DNA of 64,000 bases from positions 67,866,727 through 67,930,726 of the forward strand of contig NC_087063.1 of the NCBI RefSeq assembly GCF_963678635.1. Reading direction: 5' to 3'. The DNA is from Symsagittifera roscoffensis (taxonomy: Eukaryota; Xenacoelomorpha; Acoela; Convolutidae). Numbering within the stretch: the first letter of the stretch is position 1; each line of letters starts with the position of its first letter. Below are positions 1 through 11,900 of the stretch, one piece after another. Below the pieces are notes generated by a model. That model was not told where the DNA came from. It made no database searches and saw only the letters and a program-made list of their open reading frames with translations. Both the position numbers and the translations under genes were made by a program.

Positions 1-59
1 TTGCTGTTTGTGTCCTCTTCTTGTGACTTCAAAATATCTTCGGTAGTAGCGCTTTGACC

Positions 60-636
60 TATCTTCGGGATTAGCGCTGAAAATATCTTCGAGAGTAGTT
101 GACCTGGCACACACTTGCTTAACCATCGTGACCATATTGCATTTGCGTTTGCCTGTAACCGCACAACCCGTTTCCTTTGGTTGAACTTTTCCTCAAAGCT
201 TGAAAAAGAAGAAGCCATTTTTGGCTGCCCAAACATGAAGTGGTTAAGCGTAATAGCTTCCAAGCTATCAGGATCACTGTTCACTGGTTTCTGTGGTCTC
301 ACAATAAAAGATTGCTCGACCAAGCAGAACATCGTATCAAATACTTCTGGCATCAGCGTTCAATTTAAAATGCATGCATTCAGGACCTTGCCAGACGCTC
401 CCATGAGCTACCAAGATGGGGAGCACTAGATAGAATTTGGCGTGGCGCATTTTATAGTTTTGTGTACTAAGCGGCAGAGGCCTGCTGATTTTGACTTTCC
501 TGCACCCCAGCAGTTCAGCCTCGGCGCCAACGAGATTTATGCCAGTATCCGGACAGATAAAGGACGGAGTTTTTCCACGGGCAACGAACCTCTCAACGCC
601 CATCACGCCAAAATTGCCATTCATTGCCATTCATAA
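60..636 (-). pseudogene. BEL/Pao retrotransposon integrase fragment, copy A (decayed)
   Basis: Reading the minus strand from 630 downward gives the order of a BEL/Pao integrase. First comes a stretch resembling the second catalytic region (RFVARGKTPSFICPDTG, with the family's D-G pair), then a degraded region that normally reads HFGGxWE, then after a frame change near 337 the typical C-terminal block (LEAITLNHFMFGQP followed by IWSRWL near 130-150). In the family this domain joins retroelement cDNA to the host chromosome. The frameshift and the loss of conserved residues show it is dead. The rest of pol lies at higher coordinates (see 1203-1615). The assignment rests on motif order and spacing recognised by eye. 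Confidence 0.72.
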
Positions 637-1202
637 AAGTTTCAGTTTTGGTATGAACCTCTCTGGTCGTCATGAAAGTAAAAAAACCACCTTTTCTCTG
701 AGCTCCGACGGACAAACACTCAAAATTGGTCAAAAAAAGTCAACTCCCGAGTTCTGACATCAAATGGTTACAAGGCTTAGCTTCGCGTTTTCGATATGAA
801 ACGCACCTTTTTTAGATTTAACAAAGTGTTGATCTCCGTGACAAGACGGCGAATCGAGATAAAAAGACGGTGCGCAACTAATCAAACGATCGATGATAAT
901 ACTTGAAATGGAGACGAGGAACGAATATTTTCAGCAGATTCTGGTAACCATCTAGTATCACAGGATGTTTCGCTTCCAAACTAGTTTCAACAAGGCTCCG
1001 GAGGCAATTGGTTGAACCGAAAGCAACCTTTTTTTTATGAATGGTCAAAACAATGCTGTTGGATTTGACTTCTTTATGAGTTTGTCGCTGTCGAGCAGTT
1101 TAATTTCTTTCGTTAAAAAGCTGCTGGATAATTCAAGCTCAAGAGGGTACAAAGACAAACTTAGATGCACTTATCTAGGCTTCAACCTCTAAACAACAGC
1201 AG

Positions 1203-1615
1203 CTAGGCGCGAAAGATTAGGAAAGAAGCTGAAGTTTTTACCGTTAATAGAGAAGTTTTGGCTACGGAATCTGATTTATTAAAAATAGAAAGACTCCATT
1301 TAGGACCAGTGACTCCACTGTTTTCATAGAGTGCATAGTACCTCTCATCAATGTTTGTTAATTCCAAAATATCAGCAATTCTAGTTGCAACAAAGACCAT
1401 TTTTCTATCGATTATGAAAAGACAGTGTGAAACAAATGAGCTACCAGACCTTGCGAGAGTATATGATAGCTCAAAGCTTTTAAAACTTCATGTGAGTCGA
1501 GTAGCCAATAAAGCAGCTCCCAGTTTAAATTTGGTAATAAACAACGTTTTCATTGGCGCTACACAAGCTTTCCAAACACGGAAGTGAGCTTTCATGAAAA
1601 TCTGATGGAAGATCA
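1203..1615 (-). pseudogene. BEL/Pao RNase H and linker fragment, copy A
   Basis: The minus strand from about 1600 to 1490 encodes CVAPMKTLFITKFKLGAALL, matching the BEL/Pao RNase H entry motif (VAP-K, then a leucine-rich ELxAALL segment). After a stop and frame change, 1400-1203 encodes VFVATRIADILELTN and GPKWSL, like the family's FVANRVxEI and W-x-GP-x-L landmarks just before integrase. Together with 60-636 this makes a collinear minus-strand pol remnant. Stops and indels are present throughout. The same region is found again, differently decayed, at 3290-3850. Confidence 0.65.
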
Positions 1616-3289
1616 CAAAAAAACCAACTGCCTAGAAAACTTCAAATGAACTGCAGCCAAAAATGTGTAGCTCTACCGTAACTTCCATAACTAAGCGCAA
1701 GGCAGGGTCAATTTTCTTAGCAAGGGTCAGACTGAAAGCCACTGGCTTTAGTTTTATCAGGCGAGGGATTGTCCCCCTTTCAACCAAAGCGACGCCAATT
1801 TTTTTTAGCCAAGAGATAGGCGTGTACCGTTAAGTAGCAACAAGACCAATTTGTCGAACACCGATGACATTAAACTAAGTGAAGTTCCTTTTATGGTTTT
1901 TATGCAGCTCACAACTTACATCTCAACCATGTTTCAGAGTTTATTTTGTTTGACCCCATTTCAGACCTAAGACATGCAATGGGCTGTCAAGAATTAAAAC
2001 TATTTTTAACGCGTTCGGTTTTTTGTTGAGATCTCATGCATTGAGAGCAAGGTTGATGATAATTTTGAACAACCTTATCTTCTTTTTTCAAGTAGCTCAA
2101 AAAAATCTCAACTTGGGCTATGGGTTGGTTCAAATTTTGGCATGGAGATGAAGAAGTTGTCCATGAAAAACAATTTTCGCAAACAGCTGCTCCGGGTTCA
2201 ACGTAATCGGATTTAATATCTGAAGCTTCTGCTGAACGTTGGTGAATAGCCTTCTGCAAATATATGACAGGCGTTTTTGTTTGCCATGACTTCTGTTGAG
2301 GGTCGTACCGTCACAGAGAACCCGACAACAAACAATCCGACTTAGAAGAATCTTCTAACGAAGGTTGCTGATTTGGGATATATAAATATTTCGAAGGAAA
2401 CGCATTAAAAAACAGGCTTAGGTAAAAAACCGGACCTACGAGTTGTTCAGTAAAAATCTATAGAACTTAGAAGCTCCGTTTAACACTTCTCGGTTTTCCC
2501 CGAGTTTGTGTGGTTTAATTACGGGGTTGTGTCGTTGGTGTAACTCACGGCTAAGGCGCGTTATTGACTCATGTGGCTCCATTTTAGTGACTTAACGCTT
2601 TTAATTTAACCTAGTTCATGTTTTTCAAGATGAAAAGGCGCTGAGAATTGTGTTTATTCAAACAGTTTGACAATATCTTGATCTCAACAACTGCAGAAAA
2701 ACATTTGCTTCGTTGGTTTCAAGTTATTGAAATTTTTCGGACTGAATGAAGGGCACCATCAAGTTTCATAGTAATTTCAAGATCGCTAGACATTTTTTTG
2801 CTAATGATCTGGCATCAACAATTTTGAGTTTGTAGAATGACTACATTTATTCCATGACCTGATTGAATTGACAAGAGACATACGCTTGATATTACTTTTG
2901 AATCAAGCAGAGACTAAAACAGTTGTAGACGTTAAACGATCCCTCAAACCCAATGAACGGAAAAAAATACGACTAGAGGCGGGTTTTGATCGCGGCTTAG
3001 AAAGTACTTTACGGTCTGATGAGATAGTAGACATCATGTCCCTCAAATAATTCTACATCTGAAAATCTCAAGACTGACGATGTTATGGGCTGCAAGTACG
3101 AGTGTGATTCTTAAAGCGAAGCGACATAAGTTGTTTCCGACCAATATATGAATGTTTTTCCTTCGTAAATTGAATTTTAAATGCAAATTGGGTCCACCAG
3201 TTTCTGAAGATACGGTAATCCCTGCTTCCTGGTAACGAATTACTTCTATAGTGTTGATCACATTGACAAAAAATTTGAAAGCTTGTCAT
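1616..3289. other. Unassigned AT-rich spacer between two BEL/Pao remnants
   Basis: I see no gene I can name here. A minus-strand ORF at 1987-2259 (90 aa) contains two Cys-x2-Cys pairs (CENC and CSQC) about 40 residues apart and could be a remnant of a retroelement zinc-binding region, but I cannot place it in a family. A 60-aa plus-strand ORF at 2868-3050 is short and unsupported. The interval probably contains more decayed retroelement sequence. Confidence 0.3.
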
Positions 3290-3850
3290 TGAATTGAGGC
3301 GTTTTGCAAGGCTTGACGACATGACTAGATTGCTGCAAGGATTGTTGTACGAAACAAGCGTTTTGGTACTTGGGCCATTTAAAAAAATAGCTGAAATTCT
3401 CCAGGTTAGGGTTAAAATATTTAGCTACGAAATTGATTTACTAAAACGAAGAACTCCATCAGCAGTAGGTTGTTTGAGGCGTATTTTCAAAACAGCAATT
3501 AGACATGATTTAAATGGACGTGCAGACGTTTCTAAGAAACTTGGACTCATGACTCAACAGTTTTTTTCCAAAAGGCCGGGTAGCACTAACCAATGGTTGT
3601 TAATTTCTCAGCATTTTTATTTGCAGCAAAGACAGACTCTTTTTTATCAATTATGAAGGGCCAGTGTGAAACAATTGATCTGTCAGACCATGCGAGAGTA
3701 TATGACAGCTCAAACTTCAAGACCTTTCAATGTTTTCTTTAAGAAGAGTAGTAAATAAAGCAGTCTCAATTGAGTTTGGTCATGAACAAGGTTTTCATCG
3801 GTGCTACACAAACCTTTCCAAACACGGAAGTGACCTTTCCTGAAACTTTC
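3290..3850 (-). pseudogene. BEL/Pao RNase H and linker fragment, copy B
   Basis: The minus strand from about 3835 encodes SVFGKVCVAPMKTLFMTKLN before a stop, and further down WSDRSIVSHW and ESVFAANKNAE. These are the RNase H VAP-K segment, the W-[TS]-D-S region and the FVANRxxE landmark of BEL/Pao elements. DNA at 3590-3850 is recognisably similar to 1340-1600: both carry CAGTGTGAAACAA near TATCAATTATGAA and both carry TTTCCAAACACGGAAGTGA. Copy A and copy B are therefore two diverged copies of the same family in the same orientation, about 2.25 kb apart. Multiple stops show it is non-functional. Confidence 0.6.
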
Positions 3851-5151
3851 CTGAAACTCATTGAACTCAACATACGATTGTTGGGACCTATGTCTTCTTA
3901 CAACTTGTTTGATTCAAGCTTGCTTGAGTTTAAGAACTTTCTTTGCGATCGCTTGGTTGAGGACCTATGTGCTCTTAAGCTCTGGATATTAGGAGAAACT
4001 TTTGAACAAAGTTGTGAATCTTGAACTGCAGGAGGTTGCCCAGTTTAAGCGCTCACAACTATGTGAGATTGACCTAATTTAGGCTCAAGAGTCCTAAGAG
4101 CATCATGATAAAATTCACCTCAAATAACAAACTCAGAAATGAGTTTTTTGAGTCACAGGTGACCAGAAAATTCAAGAAACTAAGCTTCGCATCATTGGTC
4201 AAATAGGCGGATTCCACTACGCTGCTGAATGGACCAAAACACTCGTGCTGTGCTTAAAGATTAAAAAAATTAACCTCAGTTTCAATATAAGTAAGGGACC
4301 TTTCTTGTTCCTTGTTCATGAAAAAATTTGCGGTTAATTCTTCGAGATTTACATGCTTGGACGATGAAGGAAACAGTTCAATAGAAGCTGCTGGAAATGT
4401 TTGTTCGACTGCGCTCACCAGATTTGGAGCAGGCTTACGGTATGTTTTGGGTTACATTCTAGCATGCAGCTCCACCAGTTGTGAAGGGCGTACAAGGCAT
4501 CGGCCCGGCACTTTTGTGTCTTATGGTAGTTTTTAGTGTTTTTAAAGGTTGGTTAGAAGCAAGCAGCAATTGTGATTTTATAGGTTGGTGGTTGAAACCA
4601 AATTGAACGATTGAGCAAGATGCAATAAAAGAATGAAATTTTTGACTGTTCATGTTCTTAGGAACACTTGCAATCAATTTGGTCAAACATTTTGAGCAGC
4701 TACGTTTAACATATCTAGGACTAATGAAATAATAACTTTGAGAAATAACATTATTGAACTCATCATTGGAGCTGGACGGATCGGATAATATTGGAACCTT
4801 TTGTATACTTGAGGCACAGTCGCTGCAAAATGAGGCGCTAATAACGAACTGCGTTTTGTGTTGCTGTTGTTATTCCAAATAATGGTACGCCTTCTTGAGA
4901 TGTCGTGAAAGCCTTACCCACATCATTTGGCTCAACCAAACTGATCAGATCCAAAAAACCGATTTTGCAGATATATAACTTGAGCCTATCAGGTTTAGAT
5001 TTGCTACCTCCGCTGCCATCTTGTCAAACCAATCAGCAGTACGTTATCCGCTAACCACTCAATCGCCTGACAGCTGGTAAATCAGACTTGCAAACAAGTG
5101 CCTTCATAAGTTTTGGTGAGCATTTGAAATTCAACTTCTGCTAGTTGAAAC
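3851..5151. other. No recognisable gene
   Basis: Minus-strand translations in 4100-4690 keep moderately long open stretches broken by stops, as expected if the 5' part of a BEL/Pao copy has decayed here. I could not identify RT blocks. Nothing else is supported. Confidence 0.3.
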
Positions 5152-5406
5152 TCAGCGGGCTTTTTTCTGTTCTCTTCTGCTAATTCTTCGTCTACTTTGC
5201 TCTCTATTGATCTGACATTGCATTTCCTTTTTTCCCCTCAATAGATGACGGTTAGCGTCAATTTTGCGCCTCTCGAATTCCAGTCTGTTTTCTTCTTTCA
5301 GTCTCAAATACTCCTCCTTTTGATTCGCTATCTCATCTGTTAGCAAAATTGTTTGCTGAAGGTCTTTTTTCCACACTGAGGGTCTTGAACTGACTGTACA
5401 TCTCAT
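5152..5406 (-). pseudogene. Charged coiled-coil ORF remnant
   Basis: An 84-aa minus-strand ORF is rich in Glu, Lys, Arg and Gln (for example EEYLRLKEENRLEFERRK) and would form a helix or coiled coil. I do not recognise the family. It could be part of a decayed retroelement gag lying upstream of pol copy B, or a stranded exon. No splice context convincingly links it to another exon. Confidence 0.25.
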
Positions 5407-5969
5407 ACTGCGAAGATGCGAAGATAACTAGACCTTCAAGACCCTCTTTTTAGAGATCTTGACAAGGTTTTTTATTGGTAGGATTTTAATTCAAAATGAT
5501 CATCTGAAGGCATGCAACTCTGCTAAGACTTGGTCTGTTGGATCACATGATCATTTACTTGAGTAATGTGCTGTAATTCTCTTCTAAAACCGTTAAAGTT
5601 TGATTGGATCTTGACTAGTTTTTGCTTTGGTTATTTGGAATGAATTGGAATGAATATTCGGAATGAAGCTTGATTTTTTTATTTCCCTTTTTTAGTTATT
5701 TTCTCGCCTCATACAAGTCAAACAAATTAGTCTGGAAGTGTTCAGTCATAACTAAAAAATTTTGTAGCAATTAACTCACGTTGTTTTGTATGAAAACTGT
5801 GCCGTTCGTTCACGGCGACGCACAACTAATCGGCTATTAATTCGGATTGTTTTTTTGTTTTAAGGATGGATATCAATCAAATCGTTTGACGCACCAATTT
5901 TTATCTGGAGTGAATCGGTTTCGAAACATGCCCATTACACGAAATGCTTGATATAGGGCTACGGGTTGC
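5407..5969. other. No recognisable gene
   Basis: AT-rich DNA without a supported ORF or repeat boundary. It leads into the tandem array that starts near 5970. Confidence 0.3.
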
Positions 5970-8900
5970 ACCTGCTCATTTTGAGTTTTTGAAACTTTCG
6001 GATTTTTGTTTTAAATTTTTCTGTAAATTTCTCTTTATTTTGTTGTGGAATCAAATGATTTTGTTACTGCCATTACTGTGGCAGCATTCTACCACCTTTT
6101 AAATTTTTTTGCGTTTTTCTTCAAAAATGACCACAATTTTTTTGATCTTTTTTTATTCCAGTGATATTGTTGGTTTCCCGATGAAACAACGTGAAATTTC
6201 TTTTTTCTTTTCGTTTGATCTGTTTTGGAGCGCTTTTGCCATTTTTTTTGTTATACGGATCGACTGCTAGGTTTGAATAAAAATGCGTTATGAAAAACGT
6301 TTTGTTTTGAAGTCATGAAAACTAGAAACTTCACAAAACTTTTTTGTGATAATTTAACAAAATTTATGACAATTTTTTGTTTTTTTTTTGCTAAAATCGG
6401 CTCAGTTAATATCATTTTTTCGCCTAAAAGTTTCCTTTCATTCTCATTGATGTACCGCTGACACCAAAATTATATTCTTTGAACTAGTTGCGACACAACA
6501 GAAAAGTTTATTAAAAACTTAAGAAATTGAAATAAATAACATCTTGAAAAAAAAGTAAGTAAAGCAAAATAATTCCCTATCTTGATCAAAGATAACATGC
6601 GACCCAGATAAAGCTGGAATAATTTTTTTGACATTTTATGATGAAATGGGTAATATTAAAAAAAGATTTTTGCCCGAAATTTTAATATTTTTCTACTAAA
6701 ATAAGTAGAAGTGAAAAATTTCTGAAAATTGCTATTTTGTCAAAACCAAAATTTCTCCCAATTTTCATAGAAAAAAAGAATCGCTGCTTTTGTAGGAAAA
6801 CCTTTATCTCATATCTGATTGGGTAATTTCTAAGAAAAAACAAAAAGTTTCTATGAAACGGTTAAAAGTTGAAAAACTCTACTTCAGAAAAGTCGCGGCC
6901 ACTTAGGCAATAATTTTGTAAAATTGGGTTTCTCGATTGAACGCGAACATTTAACCTAGAGTAAAAAAACTGGCAGGGTAGTTTTTGACAAAATTCAAAA
7001 TATTTCCAAAAAAACCGTAAATAATAACAAATTTATTTCTTTTTTGCAAAAAAAGCCTTTTTGCTTTTAAAAAACGCAGAAAAGCTTACGCAGAGCAAGT
7101 TGAATGAAACATTCTGTTAACCGGTTATTGCAAAAAAGTAAGTTTTTGTAATGTAGTTTTGAGAAAATTTTTTTCAAATAGTATCAAAAAATTGTACAAA
7201 AACTTCTTTTTTAGTTTATATCAACACTCAAATGTCTTAAAAAGATTTCTTGATCATTGGACTGAAAAAGGCAGAGCATTCAAGGTTTTTTCCTGATTTG
7301 AGCAGTCTTGATTTTTTAGCAGTCTAACCACTGCAACCACTTAAGTAGTTTACAAGTTTTAAAAGTGAACACGCTACATATTTCCAGTTTTGAGTTTTTG
7401 AAGTTTTCGGATTTTTGTTTTAAAATTTTCTGAAAATTTCTCTTTTTTTTTTGTTGTGAAATCAAATTATTTTGTTACTGCCCTTACTGAGGCAGCTTTC
7501 TACCAGCTTTCAAACAATTTTTTCGCTTTTTTTCATTCCAGTGTTCTTAATGGTTTCCCGATGAAACAACGTGAAATTTCTCTTTACTTTTTGTTTAATC
7601 AGTTTTTGGAGCCATTTTGCAATTTTTTATTTTGTTATACGAATTGACTGCTAGGTTTGAACTAAAGAGCGTTATGAAAAAAGCTTTGTTTTGAAACTAT
7701 GAAAACCAGAAAATTCAGAAGGTTTTGTTTTTTTTGGTGATTTTACAACGTAATTTATGACAATTTTTCGCTTTTTTTTGCTAAAATCGGCTCAGTCAAT
7801 ATCATTTTTTCGCCTAAAAATTTTCGTCCATTCTCATTAGTGTACGGTTGACACCAATATTTTATTCTTTGAACCACTTGCGACACAACGGAAAAATTTA
7901 TTAAAAACTTCAGAAATAGAAATAAACCGCATGTTGAAAAAATTTAGGTGGAGCAAAATAAATCCCTATCTTGATAAAAGATATCAAGCGGTCCAGCTAA
8001 GGCGGCAATTAATTTTTTTGACATTTTTCAAGATGAAAAAGGTAATTTTAAAATTGAATTTTGCCCGAAATTTTAATGTTTTTCTTCTAAAATAAGTAGG
8101 AAAAGTGAAAATTTACCCGAGGTTTTAATGTTTTTGCCCGAAATTTTATTGTTTTTCTACTAAAATAAGTAGGAAAAGTGAAAGCAAATATGTCAAAAAC
8201 ACAATTTCTCTCAATTTTTTTTTAGAAAAAACGCCGTTTTTGTAGGAAAACTTTCATCTCATGTTTGATTGGGTAATCTCTAAGATAAAACAATAAGTTT
8301 CTATGAAACGGTTAAAAGTTGAAAAATTCTACTTCAGAAAAGTCGTGGCCACTTAGGCAATAATTTTGTAAAATTGGTTTTCTCGATTAAACGCGAACCT
8401 TTAACCAAAAAACTGGCAGGGTAGTGTCTGACAGATTTCAAAAAACTTCCAAAAAATCGTAACTTGGTAACAAATTTAGTTTTTTTTTTGCAAAAAAAAG
8501 CGTTTTTGTTTTTAAAAAAAGCAGAAAAGATTACACAGAAAAAATTTACACATTTTGTTAGTCGGTTATTGCAAAACAGTAAGATTTTGGAAAGTAATTT
8601 TGAGAAATTTTTTTTCAAATAGTATCAAATAATTGTACAAAAACTATTTATTGATATAAACAATTTTTTAGTTAATACAATACTCAAATGTCTTTAAAAG
8701 ATTTCTTGCTCCTTGGACTTAAAGAGGCAGCCAGAGCATTCAAGGTTTTGTCCTAATTTGGGCAGTCTTGTTTTTTTAGCATTCTAACCACTGCAACCAC
8801 ATAAGTAGTTTTTAAGTTTCAAAAGTGAACACGCTACATATTTCTAGTTTTGAGTTTTTGAAACTTTCGGATTTTTGTTTTTATATTTTTCTGAAAATTT

Positions 8901-11900
8901 CTCTTTTTTTCGTTGTGAAATCAAATTGTTTTGTTACTGCCTTTACTGAGGCAGCTTTCTACCAGCTTTCAAATTTTTTGCGTTTCTCACCAAAAATGAC
9001 CACAATTTTTTTGATCATTTTTTTTCCAGTGTTATTAATGGTTTCCCGATGAAACAACGTGAAATTTCTCTTTTCTTTTTGTTTAATCAGTTTTTGGAGC
9101 CATTTTACTCCTTTTTATTTTGTTATACGTATTGACTGATAGGTTTGATTTAAAGAGCGTTATGAAAAAAGTTTTGTTTTGAAACTATGAAAACCAGAAT
9201 TTTCACAAAATTTTGTTTTTTTTAGGTGATTTTACAAAGTAATCTATGACAATTTTTCGTTTTTTTTTAAATCGGCTCAGTCAATATCTTTTTTCCGCCC
9301 TAAAAATTTTCGTCCAATCTCATTAGTGTAAGGTTGACACCAATATTTTATTCTTTGAACCACTTGCGACACAACAGCAAAATTTAATAAAAACTAAAGA
9401 ATATGAAATAAATGACATGTTGAAAAAACGTATGTAGAGCAATATAAATCCCTATCATGATAAAAGATATCAAGCGGCCCAGCTAAAGCGGGAATTAATT
9501 TTTGACATTTTTCAAGATGAAATAGGTAATTTTAAAAATTGAATTTTGCCCGAAACTTTAATGTTTTTCTACTAAAATAAGTAGGAAAAGTGAAAACGTT
9601 TGAATATTGCTAATTTGTCAAAAACAAAATTTCTCCCAATTTTCTTAGAAAAAAAACGCCGTTTCTGTAGGAAAACTTTCTTCTCATGCTTGATTGGGTA
9701 GATGAACAAACAAAAAACAATGTTTTTATGAAACCGTTAAAAGTTGAAAAATTCTACTTCAGAAAAGTCGTGGCCACCTAGGCAATAATTTTGTAAAATT
9801 AGTTTTCTCGATTAAACGCGAACCTTTAACCCAAAAAACTGGCAAGGTAGTTTCTAACAAATTTCAAAAAATTTCCAAAAAAAAACTAAGTTTATAACAA
9901 ATTTAGTTTTTTTTTGCAAAAAAAAGCCATTTTAATTTAAGAAAAAGCAAAAAAGATTACGCAGAAAAAATTGACACATTCTGTTAATCGGTTATTGCAA
10001 AAAAGAAAGATTTTGAAAAATAGTTTTGAGAAAATTTTTTTCAAATAGATTCAAAAAACTGTACAAGAACTATTTATTGATTTAAACATTTTTTTAGTTT
10101 ATATCAATACTCAAATGTCTTAAAAAGATTTCTTGCTCCTTGGACTTAAAGAGGCAGTCAGAGCATTCAAGGTTTTTTCCTGATTTAAGCAGTTTTGTTT
10201 TTAAGCAGTCTAACCACTGCAACCACGTATGTAGTTCTCGAGTTTTAAAAGTGAACACGCTACATATTTCTAGTTTTGAGTTTTTGAAACTTTCGGATTT
10301 TTGTTTTTAAATTTTTCTGAAAATTTATCTTTTTTTGTTGTGGAATCAAATGATTTTGTAACTGCCATTACTGTGGCAGCTTTCTATAAATTTTTGAATG
10401 TTTTGCGTTTTTCACAAAAATGACCACAATTTTTTTTGATCTTTTTTATTCCAGTGTTATTGTTGGTTTCCCGATGAAACAATGTAAAAAAATTTTTTTT
10501 CGTTTGATCAGTTTTTGGAGCGCTTTTGACGTATTTTTCTTTTTTTTTACAAATTGACTGCTAGGTTTGAATTATAGTGCGTTATGAAAAAAATTTTTCT
10601 TTGAAATTATGAAAACAATAAATTTCACAAAATTTAGTTTTTTTTTGTGATTTTACAACATATTATTTGACAATTTTTTCTTTTTTTGCTGAAATCGGCT
10701 GAGTCAATATCATTTTTTTGCCTAAAACTTTTCTTCCATTCTCATTGATGAACCGTTGACATCAATATTCTATTCTTTGAACCACTTGCGACACAACAGG
10801 AAAATTTAATAAAAACTTCAGAAATTGAAGAAAATGACGTGTTGAAAAATTGTAGGTGAAGCAAAATAAATCCCTATCTTGATAAAAGATACCAAGCCGC
10901 CCGGCTAAAGCCGGAATTAGTTTTGTGACTTTTTTTTAAGATGAAATAGGTAATTTTTAAAATTGAATTTTTGCCCGAAATGTTAATATCTTTTTACAAA
11001 AATAAGTAGGAAAAGTGAAAAATTTTTGAAAATTGCTTACTTGTAAAAAAAAACTTCTCCCAATATTCTTTAAAAAACGAATCGCCGTTTCTGTAGAAAA
11101 ACCTTCATCTCATATTTGATTGGCTAATTTTTAAGACAAAAAAGGTTTCTATGAAACGGTTAAAAGTTGAAAAACTCTACTTCAGAAAAGTCGTGGCCAC
11201 TTAAGCAATAACTTTGTAAAAGCGGGTTTCTCAATTAAACGCGAACCTTTAACCTAAAGTATAAAATTGGCAGGGTAGTTTTCGACAAAATTCAAAATAT
11301 TTTGAAAAACTTAGGCAGAAGAGATTGACACATTCTGTTAATCGGTGATTGCAAAAAAGTAATATTTTGGAAATCAGTTTTGTGAAAATTTTTTTCAACT
11401 TGTATCAAAAAACTGTACAAAAATTATTTATTGATATAAACATTTTTTTAGTTTATATCAATAATCAAATGTCCTAAAAAGATTTCTTGCTCCTTGGACT
11501 TAAAGAGGCAGTCAGAGCATTCAAGATTTTGTCCTAATTTGGGCAGTCTTGTTTTTTTAGCATTCTAACCACTGCAACCACATAAGTAGTTTTTAAGTTT
11601 CAAAAGTGAACACGCTACATATTTCTAGTTTTGAGTTTTTGAAACTTTCGGATTTTTGTGGAATCAATTTTTTTTGTTACTGCCATTACTGTGGTAGTTT
11701 TCAATCAGTTTTTAGAAGTTTTGCGTTTTCACCAAAAATGACCACAATTTTTTTGATCTTATTTTATTCCAGTGTTATTGTTGGTTTCCCGATGAAACAA
11801 CGTGAAATTTCTCTTTTCTTTGTTTTTGATCAGTTTTTAGAGCGCTTTTGAAATTTTTTTTACTTTTATTATTCAATTTGACTGCTAAGTTTTTATAATA

